Part shown: positions 1 to 7,685 of the stretch, in pieces
Layout of the letters: the number at the start of each line of letters is the position of its first letter
Numbering within the stretch: the stretch's first letter is position 1
Virus record (IMG/VR): IMGVR_UViG_3300022752_003751
Span: 1 to 34,433 of that record
Origin: a virus
Strand: one strand, 5' to 3'
Length of the DNA stretch: 34,433 nucleotides
Made by a program: the position numbers and the translations under genes
Notes under the pieces: model-generated
Seen by the model: only the letters and a program-made list of their open reading frames with translations
Told to the model about the DNA's origin: nothing
Database searches by the model: none

Positions 1-119
1 CTATCTGCGGCCTGAATCAGGGCCTGTGCCAGTTCTTTCAGTGCGGCACGTTCTCCCACTATGTAGGCAGGGTCTTTAACATCTTTACCTGTATATATTT
101 GTAGTCGTGATTTAATCAT
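1..119 (-). CDS. Partial hypothetical protein, N-terminal 39 residues
   Basis: An open frame starts at an ATG (117-119) and runs off the window edge, so only the N-terminus is visible (begins MKSRLQIYTG after MI; ends near ALIQAAD). The ATG overlaps the TGA of the amidotransferase-like gene upstream in an ATGA arrangement, the coupling used throughout this phage. The visible part is polar and probably helical (GERAALKELAQALIQAA). It has no recognisable domain and I assign no function. That it is a real gene rests on the overlap and the unbroken frame. Confidence 0.6.
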   Translation of the reverse strand, partial: MIKSRLQIYTGKDVKDPAYIVGERAALKELAQALIQAAD

Positions 120-760
120 TTGTTTATCAATGTGTTTACAAAATCTAAAAGAAGTTCATGATGTTGATTATTGTGCCATCGATTTTTCATAAATTTCTTC
201 CTGTACCAATAATTTTGGCTTTCGGGGTGGCATCCAATTAGTCCGATATTACCTTGAATGATTGCCATAGGATCGCCGTTGGCATATCTTGAAATCGTTT
301 CAAATGTCCTCTCATTACCTATATAAGTACACCCATCATAGAAAAACATGTCGTAGTGTTCATCATACCAAGTTATATCAGCAGTTGTAGCGTACGATCG
401 TTTCACATCTGCACCAGGACGTTTTATATATTGAACAACATCGATATTCTCTAGTAGATCAAAGTACCAAGGGCCTGCCCAATATGCTCCCATGCATATG
501 CCTAGATACTTTCCTCCATATTCAATATACTCTGCCATCATATTTCCTTGACGTCGAGTAAAAAAATTATAATGAGTATGACTATCTCCAATACCTCCTG
601 GAAACATTACAGCAGTGTAGTCTTTAAGAATGACGCGGTTAAACTGTTCTTTTGTAAATAGATCAATCTTATAATAAGGTGACAATGCTTCAACCATGCC
701 ATTACAGCAGTCGATACTACATTCAGGGTGATGATTGAACAAAGCCAATTTTAATTTCAT
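116..760 (-). CDS. Class I glutamine amidotransferase-like protein (BPL_N-type fold)
   Basis: This 214-residue protein has the layout of a class I glutamine amidotransferase/DJ-1-like alpha-beta domain. It has an N-terminal strand (LKLALFNHH), a VMFPGGIGDS loop, a nucleophile elbow GKYLGICMGAYWAG with the Cys near residue 90, and a late GLIGCHPES segment supplying a His-Glu pair. This pattern resembles the BPL_N family (the N-terminal domain of some biotin-protein ligases). No synthetase or ligase partner domain is attached, so substrate and reaction are unknown. Its ATG overlaps the TGA of the DNA polymerase gene upstream (ATGA) and it has only a weak ribosome binding site, so translation is probably coupled to the polymerase. 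Fold confidence is good; function is open. Confidence 0.7.
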   Translation of the reverse strand: MKLKLALFNHHPECSIDCCNGMVEALSPYYKIDLFTKEQFNRVILKDYTAVMFPGGIGDSHTHYNFFTRRQGNMMAEYIEYGGKYLGICMGAYWAGPWYFDLLENIDVVQYIKRPGADVKRSYATTADITWYDEHYDMFFYDGCTYIGNERTFETISRYANGDPMAIIQGNIGLIGCHPESQNYWYRKKFMKNRWHNNQHHELLLDFVNTLINK

Positions 761-2421
761 ACTAATTCTTGTAGTTTGATTCTTTTATGCTTGTATACTG
801 TAACATATTCTGTGTTATTTTTATACCCCAATTTGCCCGTTCCCCATATGATAGGGTGTTCATGTAGGCTCACAGCATGAGGTAGAACCACATCCAAGTA
901 ACGACCATTGCCTGTGCCCAGTGTGACGAATGTGATATACTCTTTGGGCTTTGATTTAAACACACGATAGTTTGCTACCAATCCACAGAACTCTACCTGC
1001 CCAGGCTTGCGTACTTCTTGGCACACAGGTATAAAACTCTTTGAACGCCACCGACCCATTTTCATTAGATCCTCAATTTCACCACCTTGACCTATGGAAG
1101 GCACAGCACCTGCTAACTTTGCTTCTTGCCAATAGACCCAACGAGCATATGATCCTTGACAATGTTTTAGAGCAGCACGCCAAAATGCTTCGGGATTATG
1201 TGCCTTCTGATAGGCCAGAGCCCAGATTAGTCTACCTAAGTTTATAGCATGAGCACGACATAGGCCGAAATGGCTCAGTTCTTTCAGCGCCATAAACACA
1301 TCGTCCTTACGTGGATGATCCCCTACTAGTTGTAGGAACTCAAACATCTTTTCTTCGTTCTTTTTGGCAAAGGCACGGCGCCACATGTCTGCGGTATACG
1401 TATCACAGCCTAGAATTTCTGATATAAGTTCTATGGCATCATCTTCGAACACTATGGTATCTTGAAATCCATCCTTTGACCAGTCTTGAAAGAATGAAGC
1501 CTTACGACGACCTTGTGTAGCCACAGGTCTTATTAGTGCTGTGGCTAAGGTGCAGTCACTCTTGCTCTTAGGACGAATAGCACGAAACAGACGCTTCATA
1601 GCAGGACTTTCTCCCTGCGTCACACCCAGTATATCACCACGACATAATAGTTCGCTGGTAGCCTCATCATGTTCGGGATAGTCAGACAATGAACGTTGTT
1701 CTATTTCCCATAGTTGACTCAGTCCTCTATTGGCAAGTATGTCTATTTTAAAGTGTTCAAGATCTTCAATTTCATACTTGTCCAGTAGAATTTGATTCTC
1801 GGCATTGATTAGGCTTTTAGGCACTGATCGATCGAAGATCAGTATGCCACCACAGTGTTTAGATATACAGCGTTTCTTACCTAGTAGTTTTTTAACTAGC
1901 CTTTTGGCATCTTCGGCAAACTCGGGCACAACCTTATCGAGATCAATATTGCGAGGTAGTCTACCCTTGGCACCATATCTCTTAGCGGCCTCACGTATGG
2001 CAGATTTTTCTTTATAGGTTACATAGTTTGACACACGGGCTGATTGTCCTGGCCATCGTTTGTAGATCCTGTTCATCACAGTTTCTTGTTGCCAGTGAGG
2101 GAAGTCTAGATCTATGTCTGGTAAGTCGTCACGCTTAGGATTCATAAAACGTGCTAAGGGTATGCGTTCCTTAACAGGATCTACATCTGATATAGCCATT
2201 AGATAGCAGATCAGGCTTGAGCCTGCTGAACCTCTGGTTATGTGTGGAATGTCTCGAGTTAGGTCCAGTATTTCTCTAACTCTGAGAAAGTGTTTGGCAA
2301 AACCTAGTTGTGCTATTAGTTCTAATTCTTCTGCTAGTCTTGTGTTATATTCTTCAGTATCGGGTATTTGCCTGGTAAATTTAGTGATGAGGTGTTCTAG
2401 TTCCCTGTATCTTGATTCCAT
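757..2421 (-). CDS. Miniature family C DNA polymerase (DnaE/PolIII-alpha-like)
   Basis: This 554-residue protein aligns by eye with the palm-fingers core of bacterial DNA polymerase III alpha. RGSAGSSLICYL (63-74), DVDPVKERIPLARFMNPKR and PDIDLDF (101-107) match the DnaE palm, and D102 and D104 correspond to catalytic Asp401/Asp403 of E. coli. FKIDILANRGL supplies the third aspartate at D227. KHCGGILIF (188-196) resembles the KHAGGVVI fingers motif. The C-terminus has an OB-like segment (FCGLVANYRVFKSK). Cellular DnaE is about 1,160 residues; this protein lacks the whole N-terminal PHP domain and the tau-binding tail. All three metal ligands are present, so it is probably active rather than decayed. 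The start ATG has an AAGG element upstream. T4-type phages normally replicate with a family B enzyme, so its role (repair, accessory or main replicase) is unclear. Confidence 0.85.
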   Translation of the reverse strand: MESRYRELEHLITKFTRQIPDTEEYNTRLAEELELIAQLGFAKHFLRVREILDLTRDIPHITRGSAGSSLICYLMAISDVDPVKERIPLARFMNPKRDDLPDIDLDFPHWQQETVMNRIYKRWPGQSARVSNYVTYKEKSAIREAAKRYGAKGRLPRNIDLDKVVPEFAEDAKRLVKKLLGKKRCISKHCGGILIFDRSVPKSLINAENQILLDKYEIEDLEHFKIDILANRGLSQLWEIEQRSLSDYPEHDEATSELLCRGDILGVTQGESPAMKRLFRAIRPKSKSDCTLATALIRPVATQGRRKASFFQDWSKDGFQDTIVFEDDAIELISEILGCDTYTADMWRRAFAKKNEEKMFEFLQLVGDHPRKDDVFMALKELSHFGLCRAHAINLGRLIWALAYQKAHNPEAFWRAALKHCQGSYARWVYWQEAKLAGAVPSIGQGGEIEDLMKMGRWRSKSFIPVCQEVRKPGQVEFCGLVANYRVFKSKPKEYITFVTLGTGNGRYLDVVLPHAVSLHEHPIIWGTGKLGYKNNTEYVTVYKHKRIKLQELV

Positions 2422-2481
2422 GTTGTGCCTTTATAGTTGCCATAATATGGAATATTTAATGCCGAGATACAGGGATTTGGT

Positions 2482-2856
2482 TTAATTTTGAAAACTTGCT
2501 TTCTGTGCGGCCTGTAGTCTCTCTTCATCAGTTAGTTCGTAACATTTGGGCAAGCGGTTAGGATCACGTAGTAGATCGTATTCCGACCTTTTAGTATAGG
2601 TCTTTCTAAAGTGACGGAATACCAACCAAGTGGCAAATGCCATACTTACTACCGCTACATGTCCAATTACATTATAGCCGATGAAATAGAGTTCTCCTGC
2701 CCACAGACTAAATGCCACTGCCCAAAAACTGGCCAGTAACACACTGGTGATATATTTGATCTGTGGTGGAGCATCTTTTAGAGCATTACGATTGGGATCA
2801 AGTAGTGCTACGAAAGCACGATATAGAGCAATGAGGAATTTAATAAGTCCAAACAT
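2482..2856 (-). CDS. Small membrane protein, unknown function
   Basis: The 124-residue product has two or three hydrophobic segments, at about residues 2-18, 34-53 and 58-80 (IKYITSVLLASFWAVAF and YNVIGHVAVVSMAFATWLVF). A basic, polar C-terminal tail follows (HFRKTYTKRSEYDLLRD). It is probably an inner-membrane protein with a cytoplasmic tail. Size and topology would also suit a holin-like protein, but no lysis gene is adjacent and I see no family signature. An AGGAGACA ribosome binding site precedes the ATG. It lies downstream of a 52-residue membrane ORF and probably shares its promoter at 3070-3098. Confidence 0.65.
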   Translation of the reverse strand: MFGLIKFLIALYRAFVALLDPNRNALKDAPPQIKYITSVLLASFWAVAFSLWAGELYFIGYNVIGHVAVVSMAFATWLVFRHFRKTYTKRSEYDLLRDPNRLPKCYELTDEERLQAAQKASFQN

Positions 2857-2878
2857 AGTCTGTGTCTCCTGTTAAAAA

Positions 2879-3037
2879 TTAAGATTCTTTGTCAGTCTTT
2901 TTACCGCAGAGATCTGGGTAAAATTGTTCATTACATATATTGGTTACAGCATGGTGCTGATCTTTGATAGAATATAAACCAATGCCGATCAGAATTGGTA
3001 GCCCAAAGGCTACAAACGTAGCAATTAAATACTTCAT
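2879..3037 (-). CDS. Short single-pass membrane protein, 52 residues
   Basis: I place the start at the ATG at 3035-3037 because AAGGA lies six bases upstream; a longer reading frame from 3067 has no such support. The product begins MKYLIATFVAFGLPILIGIG, one hydrophobic segment that could be an anchor or an uncleaved signal. A short polar tail with two cysteines follows (ITNICNEQF... DLCGKKTDKES is the pattern, with a gap). It is not a lipoprotein by lipobox. A sigma70-like promoter lies just upstream at 3070-3098. Function unknown. Confidence 0.55.
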   Translation of the reverse strand: MKYLIATFVAFGLPILIGIGLYSIKDQHHAVTNICNEQFYPDLCGKKTDKES

Positions 3038-3069
3038 AGTGTGTCCTTGTGTATTTGTCCTAAACAACG

Positions 3070-3098
3070 ATTATACACTATTTAACACCGCTGGCCAA
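3070..3098 (-). promoter_or_regulatory. Sigma70-like promoter, TTGGCC-17-TATAAT
   Basis: On the minus strand a perfect -10 box TATAAT (3070-3075) has a TTGGCC -35 box (3093-3098; 4 of 6 consensus bases) 17 bases upstream. The predicted start near 3063 would transcribe the two small membrane-protein genes. It overlaps the end of the aldolase-like gene. Confidence 0.55.
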
Positions 3099-3710
3099 GA
3101 CTATTTGGCAAATATGTTCCAAGCGTTCTATGTGTTCAAATGCTCGCCATGGTGTAGTATCTATAGCAACTACACCGTGTCCCTTAATACCCACTATGTC
3201 ATAGGCAATATTGCCGAACTGATCTAATTCTAAGGCACGGTGGCATTCGTCTGCTAGTTCTTGGCTGATTGGAGCAACATCTCCTACATTAGGTGCTACC
3301 TTGGTATAACGACTGAGTTCAGGAAAGTCTTTAACCAGATCTTGTAGCACTATGCCACGGTGCATGGCTGCTATGGTGTATGTTGGGTGAAGATGAACTA
3401 CCACACGAATATCTTCCGAGTGCTGTCCCATCTGGCGTTGTAGTCCCCAATGTAATGGCAGTTCTCCACTGGGCTGTAAATTACCACTGATATCATCTTG
3501 TTCTATAACTTCAGGATATTCTGTCGTACCCTTATTGGCAATACGAATCTTTTTGAACATGTCGTATTGTAGTTTTTGTTTGCGCACACCACTTGGTGTT
3601 ATATAAAAATGATTACGATCGTGATATCTAATACTGAGATTACCGTCTCTACTGGTAATCCAATTACGATGGTATGCTTCTGCTAAAACATCGCAGCAAG
3701 TTTCTAACAT
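3078..3710 (-). CDS. Class II aldolase/adducin-family protein
   Basis: The 210-residue protein has the family's sequence of motifs. These are DGNLSIR (22-28, the sGNlS phosphate loop), ITPSGVRK (37-44), PSGELPLHWGL with a catalytic-type Glu83, metal ligands H106 and H108 in VVVHLHPTYT, and a third His178 in GIKGHGVVA. The set is complete for a zinc-dependent enzyme of the fuculose-1-phosphate aldolase, ribulose-phosphate epimerase or methylthioribulose-phosphate dehydratase type, and the length is typical (about 210-230). Substrate cannot be read from sequence. A GGGAGACGCA element precedes the ATG, very similar to the leaders at 2856 and 33817. In a phage it would be an auxiliary metabolic gene or a sugar- or nucleotide-modifying enzyme. 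Confidence 0.8.
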   Translation of the reverse strand: MLETCCDVLAEAYHRNWITSRDGNLSIRYHDRNHFYITPSGVRKQKLQYDMFKKIRIANKGTTEYPEVIEQDDISGNLQPSGELPLHWGLQRQMGQHSEDIRVVVHLHPTYTIAAMHRGIVLQDLVKDFPELSRYTKVAPNVGDVAPISQELADECHRALELDQFGNIAYDIVGIKGHGVVAIDTTPWRAFEHIERLEHICQIVLASGVK

Positions 3711-3724
3711 TGCGTCTCCCTGTG

Positions 3725-4021
3725 TTACATTTTACCGCTTAATTCTTGACTTAGTTGGCTTTCTTCACCGGCACCTAAGATACAGGCAGTCTTACCTTTA
3801 AACTCAATTATAGTCCAGCCTGAAGTTTCTTTGTTATAGAATATGCTGTAGGTGTGTTCCTTTTGATCAACTCCCATCCAGAATGGTTTTTCTTTATATT
3901 CCTTTCCAGTGAGAGCAGTAATGACAGATTGAGTGTCTGCGCACATTACGGCCTTATAGGCAGTTTGTTGAGCATGAGCAGTGAATGAAAATAACAACAA
4001 TACTAATAAGAATTTTTTCAT
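3725..4021 (-). CDS. Small secreted (periplasmic) protein
   Basis: The 98-residue protein starts with a classic signal peptide, MKKFLLVLLLFSFTAHAQQ, with a probable AHA cleavage after residue 17. The mature part is about 80 residues with two cysteines (C27 and C80), which could form a disulfide in the periplasm, and a Trp/Tyr-rich centre (EKPFWMGVD, YSIFYN, GWTIIEF). I recognise no family. It sits between the curli-type block and the aldolase gene. A 100-base spacer upstream contains a small palindrome, so it is probably not co-translated with the curli genes. Confidence 0.6.
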   Translation of the reverse strand: MKKFLLVLLLFSFTAHAQQTAYKAVMCADTQSVITALTGKEYKEKPFWMGVDQKEHTYSIFYNKETSGWTIIEFKGKTACILGAGEESQLSQELSGKM

Positions 4022-4062
4022 GTAGTTGCTTTATAAACAGGATCCGTTTTGGGAGATCTACA

Positions 4063-4076
4063 CGCTACACGTAGCG
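4063..4076. repeat. Perfect inverted repeat CGCTACACGTAGCG
   Basis: A 14-base perfect inverted repeat lies in the 100-base spacer between the 77-residue ORF and the small secreted protein. The first half is part of a tandem CTACACG-CTACACG. GGATCC occurs near both ends of the spacer. There is no downstream T run on the minus strand, so it is a poor terminator; a protein-binding site or mRNA hairpin is possible. Confidence 0.35.
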
Positions 4077-4121
4077 ATTAAGAAGGCCAAATAGTTTGCT
4101 GTAAGGATCCTATGTTTGTAT

Positions 4122-4355
4122 TTAATGTTTTGTAGAGAAGTTTGCCAATAAAAGATCACGGATCATTTCTAACTCTTGATCTGAAGATACTATGATTTTT
4201 TCATCTAAATCAGAGTCACCTTCCCAAATATTTTTAGGTAGTCTAAGAAATAGATAAATGTCACGCCAGGTTGTTGTTACGCCTTGACTATAACATAGTT
4301 CAATTACACGAAATATTTGTAGACAAATTTCCTTATGTAAATTGTTTACGTTCAT
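4122..4355 (-). CDS. Hypothetical 77-residue protein at end of curli-type operon
   Basis: This small acidic, helical protein begins MNVNNLHKEICLQIFRVIEL and contains WRDIYLFLRLPKNIWEGD. It has no signal peptide, so it is probably cytoplasmic, unlike the exported proteins encoded just before it. Its ATG overlaps the TGA of the curlin-repeat gene upstream (ATGA) and an AGGG element precedes it, so it is probably the last gene of the curli-type operon. I recognise no family. A regulator or chaperone role can only be guessed from position. Confidence 0.6.
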   Translation of the reverse strand: MNVNNLHKEICLQIFRVIELCYSQGVTTTWRDIYLFLRLPKNIWEGDSDLDEKIIVSSDQELEMIRDLLLANFSTKH

Positions 4356-5662
4356 GGCGAACCCTGTGTTACTGTTACGGAGCAGCCACTCATATTCGCG
4401 CAGGCTTGAGTGATGTTATAGACTTGATTAATTGTTCCTTGCTGAGTAAGATTTAGTGTAGAAGCACCACCTGCATTGGCTAGGTTGATTGTGGCGCGAT
4501 GGCTACCTGTTCCTGTTTGTGTGGCGTTTACTGTGTGACCCGAACCTGCTACAACTAGATCCATAAATTGAGCACCTGCTGCTCCTTGAAGCACATTGAT
4601 ATAATTGCTATTACCTGAGATATTCGCATAAAATGTATGATAAACACCTGCTCCCCAGGCCTGATTAACATTTACTGTGTTGGTATTACCTAGTATCTCA
4701 GTTCGATTATAGTGCCCTGAATTAGCACCACCTGCATTGGTTTGATTAAAATGTACAGTATTTGTGCTTCCTACAACTTTCAAATCTATAAAATGTCCGC
4801 CACTCTCTACGCCATCTTTCCATACGTTAGGCCAAGTGCCGTTCCAACCTTGTAATAGGCTAATAGTATTGCTTGTTCCATTTACATCTAATTCTATAAG
4901 ATTCCGTCCCGCACCATCTCCTTGACGAACTCTCAGTGTGTTAAAGTTTCCAATCAGTTGAGCATCACCTTGACCACCTCTACCCTGTATGACATTAACA
5001 GGACCTTCTTGTATAATATCTACTGTAGGGTTATTACCGCTTTGTGTAATGCTTACTTTGTTACCTGTAGGAAGTGCTGCTAAACGAGCACGGTCTGAGT
5101 TTTTTTGTGCGAGATCGGCGGCTGTTTCACTGCTGCTATACCAATTGGCGCTACCCCCTCCTTGTGCGGGATCTACTGCCATAACATAATTACTATCTAA
5201 AACTTGATAAGTTCCATCAAGTTCTGGATCCCACCATACCCAAAATTTCCAGTCTTGACCTCCGCTGTTGTAAGCCCAAAACTCTATTTTGACAATATCA
5301 CCAGGTTTAGCAGTATAAGAACCAAATCCATAATTACAGCAGTTATAGGTAGCAACGGTCTGGCCATTAATCCTTAAAAATCCTTCATCATCATAGCCAG
5401 CGGCAAAGTTTATAGTTCTATTAATACCGTTGTTAGTGCCTGGCCATCTTAACCAAGTATAGGCATAAAACCAAGCACCACTATTACCATTGCCATCTAT
5501 AGCAATACTATTCCAATAGCCATCCACTGTCCAACCATTATCAGCGCTGCCTTGAACACGCCACTGGGCATGTGCAGGAGTGACTGCTATAAAAACTAAA
5601 CTTAGGCATAGTATAAGAACAAATATGCCAAATCCTGTTACCCATTTATATCCGTATTTCAT
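4352..5662 (-). CDS. Curlin-repeat amyloid-like protein with N-terminal beta domain
   Basis: The 436-residue protein has a long signal peptide (hydrophobic core about 8-28, TPAHA cleavage near residue 32). Residues 36-155 are rich in Trp, Tyr and Gly and resemble a PA14-like or lectin-like beta-sandwich (YDDEGFLRINGQTVATYN, GDIVKIEFWAYNSGG). From about 200 to the end it carries at least seven curlin-type repeats, with spaced Asn and Gln in patterns such as VSITQSGNNPTVDIIQEG, SNTISLLQG, NTNTVNVNQAWG and STLNLTQQG. These match the CsgA/CsgB Asn-x5-Gln logic for beta-helical amyloid strands. CsgA is about 150 residues, so this is a large fused version. The ATG overlaps the FecR gene's stop. I infer export through the CsgG-like pore upstream and surface display; adhesion by the N-terminal domain is a guess. 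Confidence 0.75.
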   Translation of the reverse strand: MKYGYKWVTGFGIFVLILCLSLVFIAVTPAHAQWRVQGSADNGWTVDGYWNSIAIDGNGNSGAWFYAYTWLRWPGTNNGINRTINFAAGYDDEGFLRINGQTVATYNCCNYGFGSYTAKPGDIVKIEFWAYNSGGQDWKFWVWWDPELDGTYQVLDSNYVMAVDPAQGGGSANWYSSSETAADLAQKNSDRARLAALPTGNKVSITQSGNNPTVDIIQEGPVNVIQGRGGQGDAQLIGNFNTLRVRQGDGAGRNLIELDVNGTSNTISLLQGWNGTWPNVWKDGVESGGHFIDLKVVGSTNTVHFNQTNAGGANSGHYNRTEILGNTNTVNVNQAWGAGVYHTFYANISGNSNYINVLQGAAGAQFMDLVVAGSGHTVNATQTGTGSHRATINLANAGGASTLNLTQQGTINQVYNITQACANMSGCSVTVTQGSP

Positions 5663-6792
5663 CTGTATGTTTGATTAATTATAATCTGTCCTTGGGGGCG
5701 TCCTGAACTAAAATTGTTACTGATATTCATCATATCTTGTGTAACACTGACTTGGACTTGTGTGTTCATTTGTAGTGAAACCTGAGCAACATTACGACCA
5801 TTTTGACTCACTGATTCTACTGCCCAACCTACCTGTTTGGTTTCACTTTTATCTTTATATATTTTACGTAGCCATTCTGGATCTTCTGATTTGGTTTCTT
5901 CCTTGGCAGTTGATGCAGGAATTTCTTCTTTAACTTCAGCCTGTGCTACTGTGGTTTTTGAGTCAGTAGAGGCCTGGGCTTGTTGAGCCTTTTTAGCATC
6001 TGCCGCCTGGTTACTTGCGACTTGTTCTGAGTTATCACCACCATCTTTGCTCTCTTCTTTGCTCTCTTTCTTTGAGTCATCTTTCTTCACTCCTGGAACA
6101 CCTGCTTGTGCTGCTGCTGCTCTTGCTGCTGCTACCAACGGAGCACCACTCATTGTGGGCGGTGGGCTTACTAATAAGTTTGTGCCAACTGGCGTATTAA
6201 ACAGATTGACCGTTATAGGTGGACTCGGTGGAGCACCTGCTGTTTCTACCATGGTTGCCTGATATGGTCTATTCATATTAATGGTGCTAGGACCGCTGGT
6301 TACATCAATAGCCCCGCTTTTACACTCGTCGCCTACGCACTGAGGCATAAGAATAACAGTTGATGCACCTACTTCATTGACTGCCATGACAAAGTCAGTG
6401 CCACGCACAGCGATTGCCGCAGTTGGTGTATTAATTTTCACAGCATTAGGGTTAGCACCGGCTATGGCACCACTTACATAGCGCACAGCGCCGCCAGTGG
6501 CCTTTAGACCAAGTTTTCCTCCCTGAGCATTTTTAGGATCATAAACAAAATCATCAATAACCAAACTACTGTGTTCCGTGACTGATACTGTAGTATTGTC
6601 CTTAAAAGTAATTTTAACCTTGCCATTCTTTGTTTCAATCTTATCATTAGTTTGAATCACCGTTCCCTTGGCTATTGTCACAGAATCTTTACCACGTTTT
6701 ATTGTGCCACTGCCTGTGATCTCTGTAACTGAACCTATGTCTGCCCAGGCCGTGGTGGCGCAAAATAATAAACTTAAAAAGTAATAACGCAC
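5659..6792 (-). CDS. Exported FecR-domain protein in curli-type operon
   Basis: It starts at GTG (6790-6792): AAGGAG lies five bases upstream, and no ATG fits better. A signal peptide (MRYYFLSLLFCATTAWA) is followed by a FecR domain at about 18-190, with GSGTIKRGKDSVTIAKGTVI, IETKNGKVKITFKDNTTVSV and TPTAAIAVRGTDFVMAV, the last being the typical xAVRGTxF core. Next comes a proline- and alanine-rich stretch, then a Ser/Lys/Glu low-complexity linker (about 235-310). The C-terminus (about 325-377) is a beta-prone Gln/Asn segment (VSLQMNTQVQVSVTQD) that faintly resembles a curlin strand. Known FecR domains occur in sigma-regulator proteins and in peptidoglycan-associated exported proteins. Here there is no sigma factor or membrane helix, so a structural or periplasmic scaffold role beside the curlins is the better inference. 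Confidence 0.8.
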   Translation of the reverse strand: MRYYFLSLLFCATTAWADIGSVTEITGSGTIKRGKDSVTIAKGTVIQTNDKIETKNGKVKITFKDNTTVSVTEHSSLVIDDFVYDPKNAQGGKLGLKATGGAVRYVSGAIAGANPNAVKINTPTAAIAVRGTDFVMAVNEVGASTVILMPQCVGDECKSGAIDVTSGPSTINMNRPYQATMVETAGAPPSPPITVNLFNTPVGTNLLVSPPPTMSGAPLVAAARAAAAQAGVPGVKKDDSKKESKEESKDGGDNSEQVASNQAADAKKAQQAQASTDSKTTVAQAEVKEEIPASTAKEETKSEDPEWLRKIYKDKSETKQVGWAVESVSQNGRNVAQVSLQMNTQVQVSVTQDMMNISNNFSSGRPQGQIIINQTYR

Positions 6793-6801
6793 GACAACTC
6801 C

Positions 6802-7668
6802 TTATGGTGTTGTTCTTTGGATTATATTCCAAACTCCGCTACTGCCCACAGTGGTAATTTTAACTACATTGTCCTGTGTGCCTGCTTGACTGATAGCGAA
6901 CCTATTACTTGCTCCATTTACATCCATCCAAACACTGCTACCATAGGCGCTGTTACCTGTTTGACTGATATTAAACACATTGAAGTTACCTGCCACGGTG
7001 ATAGTTTGATTATGCTTATTACCTACAGAGTCAATGTTAAATTCATTGCTGTTTCCACTGGTCACTGTGATTTGACTGTTTAGATCATCACCTGTGCCAC
7101 GAAACTGTATGGTATTGCTATTACCTGTAAATTTCCAATTCAGCACAGCATCTTTACAACCTGTCAATGCTGTTCCTGCTGAACTTGATCCTGATCCGCA
7201 TAGGACATCAGCAAAATTACTGTTGCCTAATTGTTGAATAGTAATATCTACTCCCTGTGCTGCTACATCTGGGCTTATGGCCTTCATAGCAATGGTGTTA
7301 TTGTTACCTACCTGATTTAATATAATGTTATGATCGTCGCCACGTAGGTATATGGCACTGTTTACTGTATATTGACGCACACCACCTGCGTTTAGTCGAT
7401 CCACAATACCTGTTATAATTTTGCTATAGGTTGAATCACTGCCTGCTGTATTGCCACTACCTGTTTGTGTAATGCTGACATTAGGACGTTCGCCGTCTTG
7501 ATCTACGAACACACGATTGGTAGCACTTTGTGTCAGTGCTGTGGCTGTGCCAGCCATTACTCCCACTGTGGGATCAACGGGAGTTGTTGGGGTTGGTGCT
7601 GCCACTGTGGTTTGTGCTGCTACCGGAAATGCTGAGATCATCAGCAGTGTTAATAGTGTTTTTTTCAT
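6802..7668 (-). CDS. Secreted curlin-repeat protein (CsgA/CsgB-like)
   Basis: I place the start at the ATG at 7666-7668, which has GGAG five bases upstream and opens directly into a signal peptide (MKKTLLTLLMISAFPVAAQ, cleavage near 19). A start six codons earlier lacks this support. The 288-residue product carries a Pro/Thr-rich stretch, then repeats of the form Gly-Asn-x-Asn-x-Ile-x3-Gln. These are VSITQTGSGN at 64-73, HNIILNQVGNNNTIAM at 113-128, ITIQQLGNSNFADV at 142-155, GNSNTIQF at 182-189, FNVFNISQTGN at 229-239 and NRFAISQAGTQDNVVK at 255-270. This is curlin-like spacing. A CGS/GCKD pair of cysteines sits mid-protein, unusual for curlins. It is probably a subunit exported by the CsgG-like channel encoded just upstream. 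Confidence 0.78.
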   Translation of the reverse strand: MKKTLLTLLMISAFPVAAQTTVAAPTPTTPVDPTVGVMAGTATALTQSATNRVFVDQDGERPNVSITQTGSGNTAGSDSTYSKIITGIVDRLNAGGVRQYTVNSAIYLRGDDHNIILNQVGNNNTIAMKAISPDVAAQGVDITIQQLGNSNFADVLCGSGSSSAGTALTGCKDAVLNWKFTGNSNTIQFRGTGDDLNSQITVTSGNSNEFNIDSVGNKHNQTITVAGNFNVFNISQTGNSAYGSSVWMDVNGASNRFAISQAGTQDNVVKITTVGSSGVWNIIQRTTP

Positions 7669-7685
7669 GTTCGCTCCGTCCTTCA

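Noticed and set aside
2422-2481. Possible late promoter ATTAAATA before the polymerase gene
   Set aside because: Two mismatches to TATAAATA and no supporting geometry.
6047-6262. Ala/Leu-rich plus-strand frames opposite the FecR gene
   Set aside because: They arise from the repetitive Ala/Ser/Lys codons of the FecR linker.
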